The translations under genes were made by a program, and so were the position numbers. Source: Janthinobacterium sp. TB1-E2 (GTDB lineage: Bacteria > Pseudomonadota > Gammaproteobacteria > Burkholderiales > Burkholderiaceae_D). Taken from it: 64,000 bases of DNA. The stretch is from the NCBI RefSeq assembly GCF_036885605.1, contig NZ_CP142523.1, forward strand, positions 434,001-498,000, written 5' to 3'. The notes beneath the pieces were generated by a model that saw nothing but the letters and a program-made list of their open reading frames with translations, had not been told where the DNA came from and made no database searches. Shown in pieces: positions 35,787 through 45,687 of the stretch; positions within the stretch are counted from its first letter, which is position 1, and every line of letters starts with the position of its first letter.

Positions 35787-36617
35787 TCAGCCCAGGCGGG
35801 CGCCGCTGACCCGTTCGATGCCGGCCAGGTCGCGCCAGCTTTGCACTTTGTTGTAGCCGGCGTCGGCCAGCAAGCCGCGCACGGATGCCGCCTGGTCGTA
35901 GCCGTGCTCCATCAGCAGCCAGGCGCCTGAGGCCAGGTGGCGCGCGGCGCCGGAGACGATGGTGCGCAGGGCCGACAAGCCGTCCGCGTGGTCGGTCAGC
36001 GCGCCCGTCGGTTCGAAGCGCAGATCGCCTTCGGCCAGGTGGCGGTCGCCGCTGGCGATGTAGGGGGGATTCGAGACGATCAGGTCGAATTTCTCCGTGC
36101 CCAGCGCTTCGAACCAGTCGCTGGCCATGAAGGTGATGTTGACGCCGTTGGCGCTGGCGTTGCGGCGCGCCACGGCCAGCGCCGCGCTGCTCACGTCCAG
36201 GGCCGTGACGACGGCGTCGGGCCGCGTGTGCGCGAGCGCAACGGCGATGGCGCCGCTGCCCGTGCCCATGTCGAGCACCCGTCCGCCCGGTGGCAGGCGC
36301 TCTAGCGCCAGTTCCACCAGCACTTCCGTGTCGGGGCGGGGGATCAGCACGGCGTCGTTGACTTCGAACGGCAGGCCGAAAAATTCACGCTGGCCGACGA
36401 TGTAGGCGATCGGCTCGCCCTGCAGGCGGCGCGCCAGCAAGTTCGACAGCCGTTCCGTTTCGTTGGGAGTGAGTACACGCTCCGATTGCGTGATCAGGCT
36501 CACGCGCGACAGGCCCAGCGCGTGGCCGAGCAAAATGCGGTTATCGAGCGGATCGAGCAGCGGACGGATTTGCAGGGCGCCGACAGTGCTGCCGGCGGGA
36601 ATCAAGGTTTCTGGCAT
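35787..36617 (-). CDS. prmC: Peptide chain release factor N5-glutamine methyltransferase
   Basis: 276 residues from the ATG at 36617. The N-terminal helical domain is followed by a class I methyltransferase: VLDMGTGSGAIAVALAH (SAM-binding) and the catalytic NPPYIASGD. It methylates the Gln of the GGQ motif of release factors PrfA/PrfB. It lies in the hemA-prfA-dsbB-prmC block, 11 bp after dsbB, next to the gene for its substrate. Confidence 0.94.
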   Translation of the reverse strand: MPETLIPAGSTVGALQIRPLLDPLDNRILLGHALGLSRVSLITQSERVLTPNETERLSNLLARRLQGEPIAYIVGQREFFGLPFEVNDAVLIPRPDTEVLVELALERLPPGGRVLDMGTGSGAIAVALAHTRPDAVVTALDVSSAALAVARRNASANGVNITFMASDWFEALGTEKFDLIVSNPPYIASGDRHLAEGDLRFEPTGALTDHADGLSALRTIVSGAARHLASGAWLLMEHGYDQAASVRGLLADAGYNKVQSWRDLAGIERVSGARLG

Positions 36618-36628
36618 GGTGCTTTCAA

Positions 36629-37099
36629 TTATTTCTGACGGCGCAGCAAGGTCCACAGCATGGCGATGGCGAAGATGGCGAACCAGGCGAATGCCCATTG
36701 CGGGATCGACAGGCCGAAAAACGGCTCGCCAGCGCTTTCGCAGGCGCCGTACGATTCAAACATGAAGGGCATGAGTTCGGCCGTGAAGACCTTGTTCAGT
36801 GCCGTTTCCACCGGATCGATGCCGCACGAGAAGCCGGGATTGGCCAGCACGTACAAATGCTTGGCGCCCACGCCCAGGCCGCCCAGGGCTGCCAGCAAGC
36901 CGGCGCTGGCGCCAATTTTCGGCCGGTTGGCCACCGCGCCGGCCAGGCAGGCGATGCCGATGGCGAGGAACAGGTAGCGCTGGATCACGCACAGCGGGCA
37001 CGGCGCCATGTTCATGGCATGCTGCAAATACATGGCCACGCCCAGCATCAGGAAACACAGGGCGGCGGTCAACAGGAGGACGGTGCGTGAATTTTTCAT
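36629..37099 (-). CDS. dsbB: Disulfide bond formation protein B
   Basis: 156 residues from the ATG at 37099. There are four membrane helices; the first periplasmic loop has CPLC (about 35-38) and the second has the paired Cys in GFSCGI and YGACES. It re-oxidises DsbA and passes electrons to quinone in the inner membrane. It is inserted between prfA and prmC and separated from prfA by 184 bp that contain repeat palindromes. Confidence 0.93.
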   Translation of the reverse strand: MKNSRTVLLLTAALCFLMLGVAMYLQHAMNMAPCPLCVIQRYLFLAIGIACLAGAVANRPKIGASAGLLAALGGLGVGAKHLYVLANPGFSCGIDPVETALNKVFTAELMPFMFESYGACESAGEPFFGLSIPQWAFAWFAIFAIAMLWTLLRRQK

Positions 37100-37182
37100 G
37101 GGCGACACGGTGAGGTGGATGGAATCGAGCTGGTCATTTTCGCACAAGGGCCGATTTTTATTGCTTAGCCGCTACTTAAAGC

Positions 37183-37266
37183 TGTCGGCTTACGCGCTGC
37201 GCGCCAAGCCGACCTACAAATCGCGGCGTAGGTCGGCGTAGGTCGGCTTAGCGCAGCGTAAGCCGA
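37183..37266. repeat. Pair of REP-like palindromes, GGCTTA variant, with internal 10-bp duplication
   Basis: Unit 1 (37183-37217) is TGTCGGCTTACGCG...AAGCCGACCTAC; unit 2 (37228-37266) is GTAGGTCGGC repeated twice in tandem, then TTAGCGCAGCGTAAGCCGAC. The two face each other as at 1.7 and 4.9 kb. They lie between prfA (minus, ends 37284) and dsbB (starts 37099). Confidence 0.85.
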
Positions 37267-37283
37267 CGCAACGGCGCCAGCAT

Positions 37284-38360
37284 TTAGTCACCGAGTGCCG
37301 CCAGCAATTCCGCCTGATGCTCAGCCGCCAGCGCATTCGTCAACTCCGTCAAATCCCCATCCATGATGAAGTCGAGCTTGTACAAGGTCAAATTGATGCG
37401 GTGGTCCGTCAGGCGGCCTTGCGGGAAATTGTACGTACGGATGCGCTCGCTGCGGTCGCCCGAGCCGATCAGGCTCTTGCGGGTGGCCGCTTCCTTCGAC
37501 TGCTGTTCGCGCAGCTGCACGTCCTTGATGCGCGCGGCCAGCACTTTCATCGCTTGCGCCTTGTTCTTGTGCTGGCTGCGGTCATCCTGGCATTCAACCA
37601 CGATGCCGGTCGGCAAGTGGGTGATGCGCACGGCGGAATCCGTCTTGTTGATGTGCTGTCCGCCCGCGCCCGAGGCGCGGTAGGTGTCGATGCGCAGGTC
37701 GGCCGGGTTGATGTTGACGTCTTCGACTTCATCGGCTTCCGGCATCACGGCCACCGTGCAGGCCGAGGTGTGGATGCGGCCCTGCGTTTCCGTGGCCGGC
37801 ACGCGCTGCACGCGGTGGCCGCCCGATTCGAACTTCAGCTTTGAATACGCGCCATTGCCGACCACGCGCACGATCACTTCGCGGTAGCCGCCCAGGTCGG
37901 AATCGGATGAGGACACGAGTTCCACCTGCCAGCGGTTGCGCTCGGCAAAGCGCGTGTACATGCGTAATAAATCGCCGGCGAACAGGGCCGATTCGTCGCC
38001 GCCCGTGCCGGCGCGAATTTCCAGGAAGATGTTGCGCTCGTCATTGACGTCCTTCGGCAGCAGCATGGTCTGCAGTTCGCGCTCCAGGCGCGCCATGGTG
38101 GTTTTCGCCGCCTCGATTTCTTCCTGGGCGAATTCCTTCATGTCCGGATCGCCGAGCATCTCTTGCGCCGTCGTAATATCGTTGCCCGCTTCCTGGTAGG
38201 AGCGGTACAGGGCCACCAGCGGGCCCAGTTCGGCGTGCTCGCGTGTCATCTTGCGGTAGCTGTCCATGTTCGACGTGGCGTCCGGGTGCATCAGCAATTC
38301 GTCGAGTTCGACCAGGCGGTTCGCCAGTTGATCGAGTTTGGCCAGCATGGATGGTTTCAT
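37284..38360 (-). CDS. prfA: Peptide chain release factor 1
   Basis: 358 residues. The catalytic GGQ is in [19 protein letters not shown] (about 227-245). The codon-recognition region of RF1 carries a P-A/V-T type motif; here [12 protein letters not shown] is visible (about 185-196), consistent with UAG/UAA recognition. It triggers peptidyl-tRNA hydrolysis on the ribosome. It sits downstream of hemA as in most proteobacteria, and prmC, which methylates it, follows two genes later. Confidence 0.96.
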   Translation of the reverse strand: MKPSMLAKLDQLANRLVELDELLMHPDATSNMDSYRKMTREHAELGPLVALYRSYQEAGNDITTAQEMLGDPDMKEFAQEEIEAAKTTMARLERELQTMLLPKDVNDERNIFLEIRAGTGGDESALFAGDLLRMYTRFAERNRWQVELVSSSDSDLGGYREVIVRVVGNGAYSKLKFESGGHRVQRVPATETQGRIHTSACTVAVMPEADEVEDVNINPADLRIDTYRASGAGGQHINKTDSAVRITHLPTGIVVECQDDRSQHKNKAQAMKVLAARIKDVQLREQQSKEAATRKSLIGSGDRSERIRTYNFPQGRLTDHRINLTLYKLDFIMDGDLTELTNALAAEHQAELLAALGD

Positions 38361-38455
38361 AGCGATTCGCGGTAAAGAGTGTAGGGATGGTGCAGGTTCT
38401 GCAACTACGGCAGGCGGGCAGGGGCGGCCGCGCGCGGGCGGCCTGCGGGGCTGCG

Positions 38456-39730
38456 CTAACGGCGGGGGCGGAACAGTTTCGGCAGCAGGGTGACCAGCTG
38501 CTTGCGCTCGTCGCCTTGCGCGTGGTGCAGCGCCTGCTGCGGGCCGTGCAGGAACTTGGCCGTCAAGCCTTTCGACAGCGCTTCGAGGACGGCATCGATG
38601 TCGGCGCCCTTGGCCAGCATCTTGCGCGCCCGTTCCACTTCCATCAGGCGCAACGATTCGCTGTTTTCATGCAAATGCTGGATGACGGGTACCATGGCGC
38701 GGTCGTCGACCCAGCTCATGAACGATTGCACGCGCGTCTCGATGATGGCTTCGGCTTGTGCCACAGCCGCTTGCCGGCTTTCCAGGCCCGTCTGCACGAC
38801 CTTGCCCAGGTCGTCGACCGTGTACAGGAAAATGTCGTTCAAACGGCCCACTTCCGCTTCGATGTCGCGCGGCACGGCCAGGTCGACCATGAACATGGGC
38901 TTGTGGCGGCGTGCCTTGATGGCACGCTCGACCAGGCCCAGGCCCAGCAGCGGCAACGATGAGGCCGTGCACGAGATGACGATGTCGAACTGGTGCAGCT
39001 GCTCGGGCAAGTCCGCCAGGCGGATGGCCTTGCCGTTGAAGCGGTGCGCCAGTTCCTCGCCCCGTTCCATGGTGCGGTTGGCAATGGTGATGCTTTTCGG
39101 GTTTTGCGCCGCAAAGTGCGTGGCGCACAATTCGATCATTTCGCCGGCGCCGATGAACAGCACGTTCTGCTCGGCGATCTTGTCGAAGATGCGCTGCGAC
39201 AGGCGCACGGCGGCCGCCGCCATGGACACGCTGTGGGCGCCGATTTCCGTGCTGCTGCGCACTTCCTTGGCCACCGAAAAACTGCGCTGGAACAACTGGT
39301 GCAGATACGTGCCCAGGCCGCCCGCCTCGTCGGCCGTGCGGATCGCATCCTTGATCTGTCCGAGGATCTGCGTTTCGCCCAGCACCATCGAATCGAGCCC
39401 GGAGGCGACGCGGAAGGTGTGGCGCACGGCATCGTGCTGCGGCAGCATATACAAGTGGGGGCGCAGCTCGCTGTAGTTGAGCTGGTGGTAGTCGGCCAGG
39501 AAATGCGCGCCCGCGTCGAGCGGATTGGGCACGTGGCTGGCCGCATACAGCTCGGTGCGGTTGCACGTCGACAGGATGGCCGCTTCGTCGTTGTCGCGCA
39601 AGTCGATGCGCTGGAACCAGGTACGCGCCGCCATCACCGCCGAACCCAAGTGCTCAGGCGCAAACGCCAGCTGTTCGCGAAGCGACACTGGAGCGGTGGT
39701 ATGGTTGAGGCCGACGGCGAGCAGTTGCAT
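38456..39730 (-). CDS. hemA: Glutamyl-tRNA reductase
   Basis: 424 residues. The catalytic cysteine is in [12 protein letters not shown] (about 47-58), the NADPH-binding domain starts [18 protein letters not shown] and [18 protein letters not shown] follows. It reduces glutamyl-tRNA to glutamate-1-semialdehyde, the first committed step of tetrapyrrole synthesis. The extended V-shaped dimerisation helix lies at the C-terminus. It leads the hemA-prfA-dsbB-prmC block. Confidence 0.96.
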   Translation of the reverse strand: MQLLAVGLNHTTAPVSLREQLAFAPEHLGSAVMAARTWFQRIDLRDNDEAAILSTCNRTELYAASHVPNPLDAGAHFLADYHQLNYSELRPHLYMLPQHDAVRHTFRVASGLDSMVLGETQILGQIKDAIRTADEAGGLGTYLHQLFQRSFSVAKEVRSSTEIGAHSVSMAAAAVRLSQRIFDKIAEQNVLFIGAGEMIELCATHFAAQNPKSITIANRTMERGEELAHRFNGKAIRLADLPEQLHQFDIVISCTASSLPLLGLGLVERAIKARRHKPMFMVDLAVPRDIEAEVGRLNDIFLYTVDDLGKVVQTGLESRQAAVAQAEAIIETRVQSFMSWVDDRAMVPVIQHLHENSESLRLMEVERARKMLAKGADIDAVLEALSKGLTAKFLHGPQQALHHAQGDERKQLVTLLPKLFRPRR

Positions 39731-39811
39731 TTCAGGGCTGTTGGGGTTACTTATGCTGACATTATAGCGCTTTGTGCCCGCGCTTTGAGCAGGTCAGCCA
39801 TTTGCCGCCAT

Positions 39812-40501
39812 TCAGCCGCCCAGTTTTTCCAGGCGATAACCGTAGCTGTAGACGGGCACGAGCCGGTAGCCATGTTCCGGTTTCAGCTGCAGCTTGTTGC
39901 GCACGCGCGAGACATGGGTATCCATGGTGCGCGAAGGCAGGGCCGTGTCGCGCTGCCACACGGCTTCGTGGATGTAGGCGCGCGACAGGGGACGGCCCAG
40001 GTTGCGGAAAAACAGCAGCGCCAGGGCGAATTCCTTGTGCGTCACGTCCAGCACTTCGCCATCGCGCAGCAGGCGGCCGGGGCGGGTTTCAAACGTGTAG
40101 GACCCGAATTGCAAGTACTCGGCGCCATTCTGGGCCGGATAGGCCACGCGCAACAGCGCCTGGGTGCGCAAGGTCAGTTCGCTGCGCCGCAGGGGCTTGA
40201 TCATGTAGTCGTCGGCGCCTGCCGTCATGCCCGCTACTACATCGTCTTCGCCGGAACTGTTGGTCATAAACAACACGGGCGCCTTCGGCGCCAGTTTTTC
40301 GCGGGCACGGCGCAAGACTTCCGCGCCGTCCAGATCGCTCACATGCCAGTCGAGGATGAGCATGTCGCAACTGTCCTTGCGCAGTTGCCCCAGCATTTCC
40401 TTACCACTCTGAAACTCGTGGCAAGCGTGGCCGGCGGCGGTGAGCACCTGGCAGATCAGCTCTGCCTGGCTATGGTCGCTATCGAGTACGGCAATTCGCA
40501 T
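39812..40501 (-). CDS. OmpR-family response regulator, no adjacent kinase
   Basis: 229 residues. The receiver has phosphoacceptor D51 (ILDWHVSDLDG), T80 and K102 (YMIKPL). The acidic pocket is DSD (7-9). The C-terminal winged helix matches the OmpR/PhoB type (VTHKEFALALLFFRNLGRPL, RTMDTHVSRVRNKLQL). No histidine kinase gene lies within reach on either side, so it is an orphan. It is upstream of hemA in the same direction, with an 81-bp gap. Confidence 0.88.
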   Translation of the reverse strand: MRIAVLDSDHSQAELICQVLTAAGHACHEFQSGKEMLGQLRKDSCDMLILDWHVSDLDGAEVLRRAREKLAPKAPVLFMTNSSGEDDVVAGMTAGADDYMIKPLRRSELTLRTQALLRVAYPAQNGAEYLQFGSYTFETRPGRLLRDGEVLDVTHKEFALALLFFRNLGRPLSRAYIHEAVWQRDTALPSRTMDTHVSRVRNKLQLKPEHGYRLVPVYSYGYRLEKLGG

Positions 40502-40669
40502 AATTGGCTGGAGTGTGTAGCAACAAACAGACGGTCTGCTCTGCTTATCGTAATGTTAAGGAATGCTCAAGTGAAATATAACAGAGATTGCAACTGTGTC
40601 CAGTGAAATCGGAGGGCGGAGCCTTTACGTTACACTTGTTCATCTACCCCCTACTGTGGAGAAGCGGCC

Positions 40670-41173
40670 ATGTCAGACAAGAGCACTACCGATTGGACAC
40701 TGATACCGGCCAGTCGTGCGGAAATCGAGCAAGTGCGCGAGCGTTGCCGGCGCCTGGTGCAGCGGCGCGCGATGATGTCGGCGGGCGCCTCGGCCATTCC
40801 CATTCCCGGCGTCGACCTGATGTCCGACGTGGGCCTTTTTTCCATGCTGATCAACGATATCAACCACGAATTCGGCCTGACGCCCGAGCAGATCGAGCGC
40901 CTGAACCCGCAGTTCAAGATGATGGCCTACCGCGCGGCGGTGGGCATGGGCGGCATGCTGGTGGGAAAGCTGGTGTCGCGCGAACTGATCCTCCACCTGC
41001 TCAAGCGCAGTGGCGTCAAGATAGCCACCAAGCAGGTGGCGCGCTTCGTGCCGTTTGCCGGCCAGGCGGTGGCGGCAGCCATCGGCTACGCCGTGTTCCG
41101 CCAGATCGGCAACCAGCACGTGAACGCCTGCGCCGCGGTGGCGCAGGAATTGCTCACGGTCAGGCCGGATTAA
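40670..41173 (+). CDS. DUF697-like helical membrane-associated protein
   Basis: 167 residues with GGAGAAG six bases before the ATG. SAGASAIPIPGVDLMSDVG (about 37-55) and the glycine-rich helix GMGGMLVGKLVSRELIL (about 96-112) resemble the DUF697 domain found at the C-terminus of some GTPases, here standing alone. RFVPFAGQAVAAAIGYAVF is a second amphipathic or membrane segment. The function is unknown. It is convergent with minE, 3 bp apart. Confidence 0.7.
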   Translation: MSDKSTTDWTLIPASRAEIEQVRERCRRLVQRRAMMSAGASAIPIPGVDLMSDVGLFSMLINDINHEFGLTPEQIERLNPQFKMMAYRAAVGMGGMLVGKLVSRELILHLLKRSGVKIATKQVARFVPFAGQAVAAAIGYAVFRQIGNQHVNACAAVAQELLTVRPD

Positions 41174-41176
41174 CTA

Positions 41177-41428
41177 TTACGCGTCCGGCAGCACCACGTT
41201 GACGTCGAGCACTTCCAAGTTGCCCTGGCGGTCCAGCGAAATCTTGATGTCGTCGGCGTTGACCTTGGTGTACTTGGAAATGACGGCGATCAATTCCTTG
41301 TGCAGGGCGGGCAGGAAGTCCGGACCATCGCGTCCGCTGCGTTCGCGGGCGATGATGATCTGCAGGCGTTCCTTGGCCGCGGTGGCCGTCTTCGGCTTGG
41401 GGGGGAAGAGGAAAGAAAGCAAGGCCAT
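41177..41428 (-). CDS. minE: Cell division topological specificity factor MinE
   Basis: 83 residues, typical MinE length. The N-terminal MinD-contact and membrane region [20 protein letters not shown] is followed by [10 protein letters not shown] and the dimerisation domain with [20 protein letters not shown]. It stimulates MinD ATPase and drives pole-to-pole oscillation. It starts 1 bp after the minD stop. Confidence 0.95.
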   Translation of the reverse strand: MALLSFLFPPKPKTATAAKERLQIIIARERSGRDGPDFLPALHKELIAVISKYTKVNADDIKISLDRQGNLEVLDVNVVLPDA

Positions 41429-41429
41429 A

Positions 41430-42245
41430 TCACTTCGCCCCAAAAATGCGCTGGAGTAATCCAGGCTTTTCATAGTTGGTAAAGCGCAACTCGACTTCTT
41501 CGCCGAGGAAACGCGAGACCACGTCTTCATAGGCTTGCGCCACGTCCGTGCCCGTGAAATGGATGGCCGGGTTGCCCTGGTTCGAGGCGGCCAGCACTTG
41601 CTCCGACTCCGGAATGATGCCCACCAGCGGGATGCGCAGGATTTCCTGCACGTCCTGGTAGGACAGCATTTCATCCGATTCCACGCGTTTCGGCGAGTAG
41701 CGGGTGATCAGCAAATGTTCCTTGACCGGCTCGCCGCCCGTCTGCGCGCGGCGCGACTTGGCTTGCAGGATGCCGAGGATGCGGTCCGAATCGCGCACAG
41801 ACGACACTTCCGGGTTGGTGACGATGATGGCTTCGTCGGCGAACGTCAGCGCCATCAGCGCGCCATGCTCGATACCGGCCGGCGAATCGCAGATGATGAA
41901 CTCGAAACCCATGTTGATCAGGTCGTTCAACACGCGTTCCACGCCTTCTTCCGACAAGGCATCCTTGTCGCGCGTTTGCGACGCGGGCAGGATGAACAGG
42001 TTGTCGCAGTGCTTGTCCTTGATCAAGGCCTGGTTCAGCGTGGCCTCTTTATTGATCACATTGATCAGGTCGTAGACGACGCGGCGCTCGCAACCCATGA
42101 TCAGGTCGAGGTTACGCAGGCCCACGTCGAAGTCGAGCACGGCTGTCTTGTGGCCGCGCATGGCCAGGCCAGTGGAAAAACTGGCGCTAGAGGTCGTCTT
42201 GCCGACACCGCCCTTGCCGGACGTCACAACAATAATTCTTGCCAC
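41430..42245 (-). CDS. minD: Septum site-determining protein MinD
   Basis: 271 residues. The deviant Walker [18 protein letters not shown] (about 7-23) and the C-terminal amphipathic helix that binds membrane ([20 protein letters not shown] region, [10 protein letters not shown] at the end) are present, with [10 protein letters not shown] as Walker B region. The ATPase recruits MinC and is released by MinE. It lies between minC and minE. Confidence 0.96.
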   Translation of the reverse strand: MARIIVVTSGKGGVGKTTSSASFSTGLAMRGHKTAVLDFDVGLRNLDLIMGCERRVVYDLINVINKEATLNQALIKDKHCDNLFILPASQTRDKDALSEEGVERVLNDLINMGFEFIICDSPAGIEHGALMALTFADEAIIVTNPEVSSVRDSDRILGILQAKSRRAQTGGEPVKEHLLITRYSPKRVESDEMLSYQDVQEILRIPLVGIIPESEQVLAASNQGNPAIHFTGTDVAQAYEDVVSRFLGEEVELRFTNYEKPGLLQRIFGAK

Positions 42246-42282
42246 AAATAATCCTTTTCAGATATCTCTTGAATTGTGCAGC

Positions 42283-43038
42283 TTAAGAGCGGTTCACGGG
42301 AGTGACCGGATTGACAGAGTGTATATCGATTCTGTCTCCAGCCAAACGAATTTGCGCGGGTCCGCGCGCCATTTCTGCGGGGAAACCATCCTCGAACGTG
42401 CGGTACACGCCGGCGATCGAGACCAGTTCCGGTTCCATCGCCAGCGCGAAGATGCGCGCCTGGGGATTGCCCGAGGCGCCGGCCAGCGCGCGGCCGTACA
42501 GCGAGGAGTACACGTGGATGCTGCCGTCGGCGATGATTTCGGCGCCATTGTTGACGACGGCGGTGATGATCAGGTCGCAGCCGCGCGCATAAATGCGCTG
42601 GCCGGCCCGCACGGGCGTGTCGATCACCATCACCTGGGCGTCGGCGCCCGACTGGGCCGCCGCCGTGGGCGTATCCTTGGGGCCATCCTTGGGCGGCGCA
42701 TCGTCGCGCGTCTTGCCGCTGTCGAGGCTCAAGCCTTGCGCAAGGATGGCGTCATGCATGTCGGCCGGCGCATTGCGCACGGCCACGGCATTCAAACGGT
42801 ATTTCTTCAGCAGGGCCACGAGGGCGGCCCAGTCGATGGGCACGCTGCCGGGCGGCAAGGCCGCCACGTCCAGCACGGCCAGGTCGTCCTCGAAAAAGTC
42901 GGCCACGCCTCCCGTCATGTCGCGCAAGGCGGCATCGAGGGCCTGTGTATCGGCGCTATGCATGATGGCGGAGACAGCAACGACGGTGGAAATCTTGATT
43001 TCGATAGGCTTCTGCGACGGGCTTTTGGACATAAACAT
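42283..43038 (-). CDS. minC: Septum site-determining protein MinC
   Basis: 251 residues. The N-terminal FtsZ-antagonising domain spans about 8-105; a variable linker rich in Asp, Pro and Ala (about 110-145) is followed by the C-terminal beta-helix with VRAGQRIYARGCDLIITAVV and DGSIHVYSSLYGRALAG. Met3 (43032) is an alternative start. It is the first gene of minCDE, with 37 bp before minD. Confidence 0.94.
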   Translation of the reverse strand: MFMSKSPSQKPIEIKISTVVAVSAIMHSADTQALDAALRDMTGGVADFFEDDLAVLDVAALPPGSVPIDWAALVALLKKYRLNAVAVRNAPADMHDAILAQGLSLDSGKTRDDAPPKDGPKDTPTAAAQSGADAQVMVIDTPVRAGQRIYARGCDLIITAVVNNGAEIIADGSIHVYSSLYGRALAGASGNPQARIFALAMEPELVSIAGVYRTFEDGFPAEMARGPAQIRLAGDRIDIHSVNPVTPVNRS

Positions 43039-43180
43039 TTATCAAAGTGAAACTGCGGCAGGCCAGATGTTCCGTACGGCAACAATGGAAGCAGTAAATT
43101 TCTTGCATTCTACTGCAAAAAAATCGGCGTCAGGGGCCTGGCGCGTGCTATTCCGCAGGGCAACACCTACTTCATGTCAA

Positions 43181-43219
43181 AAAAAACGGGCGGCGCCCCG
43201 GAAAACCGGTGCGCCGCCC
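43181..43219 (-). terminator. Rho-independent terminator of metE
   Basis: The stem GGGCGGCGC / GCGCCGCCC with an inner CCGG/CCGG pairing is followed, read on the minus strand, by eight T (plus-strand A run at 43180-43187). It lies just after the metE stop (43257). Confidence 0.88.
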
Positions 43220-43256
43220 TGAAAGCAGCCCTGCATGCGGCCTGGGTCGGCTTATG

Positions 43257-45569
43257 TCATGCCGCCGCGCGCATCTGCCGCGCCGCCGCGACCATATTCT
43301 TTAAAGCCGCTTCCGTTTCCACCCAGCCCCGCGTTTTGAGGCCGCAGTCCGGGTTGACCCATAAATGGGCCGGTGGAATCACGGCGCTGGCTTTTTGCAG
43401 CAATGCCACCATGTCGGGTGTCGAGGGGATGCGCGGCGAGTGGATGTCATACACACCGGGGCCGATTTCGTTCGGATATTGAAATTGGCCAAAGCCCGTC
43501 AGCAGTTCCATGTCCGAGCGGCTCGTCTCTATCGTGATGACGTCGGCATCCATGGCGGCGATCTGCGGCAGGATGTCGTTGAACTCGGCATAACACATGT
43601 GGGTGTGGATCTGTGTCGCGTCGCTGACGACGGACGCGGCGATGCGGAAGGCGCGCGTGGCCCAGGCCAGGTAAGTATCCCACTGGCCGCGGCGCAGCGG
43701 CAAGCCTTCGCGGATGGCCGGCTCGTCGATCTGGATGATGCCGATGCCGGCCGTTTCCAGGTCGGCCACCTCGTCGCGGATGGCCAGGGCGATCTGCAGC
43801 GCCGTGGTGGCGCGCGGCTGGTCGTCGCGCACGAACGACCATTGCAAGATTGTCACCGGCCCCGTCAGCATGCCCTTCACCGGTTTATGCGTCAGGCTTT
43901 GCGCGTGCACCGTCCAGGCCACCGTCATGGCGGCCGGGCGCTGCACGTCGCCATAGATGACGGGCGGCTTGACGCAGCGCGAGCCGTACGATTGCACCCA
44001 GCCGTGACGCGTGAAGATAAAACCGTCCAGCTGCTCGCCGAAGTATTCGACCATGTCGTTGCGTTCCGCTTCGCCATGCACGAGCACGTCCAGGCCCAGC
44101 GCTTCCTGGCGGCCCACGGCGTGGGCGATTTCGGCGCGCATCTGCTGTTCGTAATCGGCGATGGCCAGTTCGCCCCGTTTATAGCTGGCGCGGGCGGCGC
44201 GGATGGCTGTCGTCTGCGGGAAGGAACCGATGGTTGTCGTCGGGAAGTCGGGCAGCTGGAAACGCGCGCGCTGCACGGCCTGGCGCAGCGGGAAGCTGGA
44301 ATCGCGGCGGTCCACGGTGGGCGTCAGCGCTTGCAGGCGCTGCGCCACTTGCGGGCGATGCACGCGGGCGCTGGCACGGCGGCCGGCAATGGCCTGACGG
44401 GAAGCGGCCAGTGCGCTGTCATCAGGATGGCCTGCGAGCGCGCCCTTGAGGATGGCGATCTCCGCCAGTTTTTCCGTGGCGAACGCCAGCCAGGTCCGGA
44501 TTTCACCGTCGAGCTTCGTTTCCGCTTCCAGACTGAACGGCACGTGCAGCAAGGAGCACGACGGCGCCAGCCACAGCTGGCCGTTGCGCTTGGCCGCCAG
44601 CGGCTGCAGCACGGCCAGGGCCGCGTCAAGGTCGGTGCGCCAGATGTTGCGCCCGTCGACTATGCCGATCGACAAGACTTTATGCGCGGGCAGCCAGTCC
44701 GTCACGCTGACCAGTTCATGCGGCGCGCGGATGCCGTCCACGTGCAGGCCGGCCATGGGCAGGCGGCAGGCGAGGCTGAGGTTTTCTTCCAGCGGCGAGA
44801 AATACGTGGCCAGCAAGATATTCACGCCTACCTGGTTCAGCTGCCAGTAGGCGCTCTCGAAGGCGCTGCGCCACGCGGTGGGCAAGTCCAGGCCCAGGAT
44901 CGGTTCGTCGACCTGCACCCACGCCACGCCTTGCTGTTTCAGGCGGTCGAGCAGGGCGCCGTAGACGGGCAGCAATTGTTCCAGCAGGGACAGGCGGTCG
45001 AAGCCGTGTGTCTTTTCCTTGCCCAGCCAGAGGAAGGTGAGGGGGCCGATCAGGGCCGCCTTGACCTGGTGGCCCAGCGCCTGCGCTTCGGCCACTTCCG
45101 CCAGCAAGCGCTCGCAAGCGAGAGAAAACCGGGTCTGCGGCGACAATTCGGGCACCAGGTAATGGTAATTGGTGTCAAACCACTTGGTCATTTCCAGCGC
45201 GGCAGTGCCTGCGGCGTGTGCATGGCCGCAGTCCGCGTGCTCCGTATGCGTGCCGGTCTCTGCACCGCGCGCCATCGTGAAATAGCGCGACAGCGGCGAC
45301 TGCTCTGGCGCAAAGCTGAAACGGGGCGGTTCGCAGCCCAGCAGCTGGATATGGTTGGCCACCTGGTCGTAAAAGGCGAAGTCGCCCACGGTAACGTAGT
45401 CGAGCCCTGCATCGCGTTGCAGCGCCCAGTGGCGTGCGCGCAATTGCCGGCCCGTCGCTTCCAGCGCTGTTTCGGACAGTTCGCCGCGCCAGTGGCTTTC
45501 CAGCGCCAGTTTCAGTTCGCGCGCGGCGCCGATACGGGGAAAGCCAAGGATGTGAGTATGAATGCGCAT
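43257..45569 (-). CDS. metE: Cobalamin-independent methionine synthase
   Basis: 770 residues from the ATG at 45569 ([14 protein letters not shown]); the open frame extends upstream to 45767 but would run through the regulatory region. The zinc ligands are visible in the C-terminal barrel: [10 protein letters not shown] and [11 protein letters not shown]. The N-terminal barrel carries [20 protein letters not shown]. It transfers a methyl group from 5-methyltetrahydrofolate-triglutamate to homocysteine. It is divergent from metR, with a perfect MetR-type box between them. Confidence 0.96.
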   Translation of the reverse strand: MRIHTHILGFPRIGAARELKLALESHWRGELSETALEATGRQLRARHWALQRDAGLDYVTVGDFAFYDQVANHIQLLGCEPPRFSFAPEQSPLSRYFTMARGAETGTHTEHADCGHAHAAGTAALEMTKWFDTNYHYLVPELSPQTRFSLACERLLAEVAEAQALGHQVKAALIGPLTFLWLGKEKTHGFDRLSLLEQLLPVYGALLDRLKQQGVAWVQVDEPILGLDLPTAWRSAFESAYWQLNQVGVNILLATYFSPLEENLSLACRLPMAGLHVDGIRAPHELVSVTDWLPAHKVLSIGIVDGRNIWRTDLDAALAVLQPLAAKRNGQLWLAPSCSLLHVPFSLEAETKLDGEIRTWLAFATEKLAEIAILKGALAGHPDDSALAASRQAIAGRRASARVHRPQVAQRLQALTPTVDRRDSSFPLRQAVQRARFQLPDFPTTTIGSFPQTTAIRAARASYKRGELAIADYEQQMRAEIAHAVGRQEALGLDVLVHGEAERNDMVEYFGEQLDGFIFTRHGWVQSYGSRCVKPPVIYGDVQRPAAMTVAWTVHAQSLTHKPVKGMLTGPVTILQWSFVRDDQPRATTALQIALAIRDEVADLETAGIGIIQIDEPAIREGLPLRRGQWDTYLAWATRAFRIAASVVSDATQIHTHMCYAEFNDILPQIAAMDADVITIETSRSDMELLTGFGQFQYPNEIGPGVYDIHSPRIPSTPDMVALLQKASAVIPPAHLWVNPDCGLKTRGWVETEAALKNMVAAARQMRAAA

Positions 45570-45653
45570 GATGTCATCGAGATTTAATGTGAATGCGCTA
45601 GAGTGTGCGGCAACTTGGTCTATAATCAAAACGAAACATTTTGACGAATAACA

Positions 45654-45666
45654 TGAAAATAATTCA
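45654..45666. promoter_or_regulatory. MetR-type binding site
   Basis: TGAAAATAATTCA fits TGAA-N5-TTCA exactly, the consensus for MetR. It lies between divergent metE (start 45569) and metR (start 45688), 84 bp from the former and 21 bp from the latter, where it could serve both activation of metE and autoregulation. Confidence 0.85.
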
Positions 45667-45687
45667 CGTACAGCCCCCAATTTCCCG

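Noticed and set aside
43365-45587. 740-codon open frame on the plus strand opposite metE
   Set aside because: It mirrors a certain gene (metE), has a composition typical of a GC-rich shadow frame (many Arg, His, Gln, Val) and no recognisable motif.
45570-45687. SAM or cobalamin riboswitch upstream of metE
   Set aside because: The gap is only 118 bp, shared with metR, and lacks the conserved structures; a MetR box explains the control.
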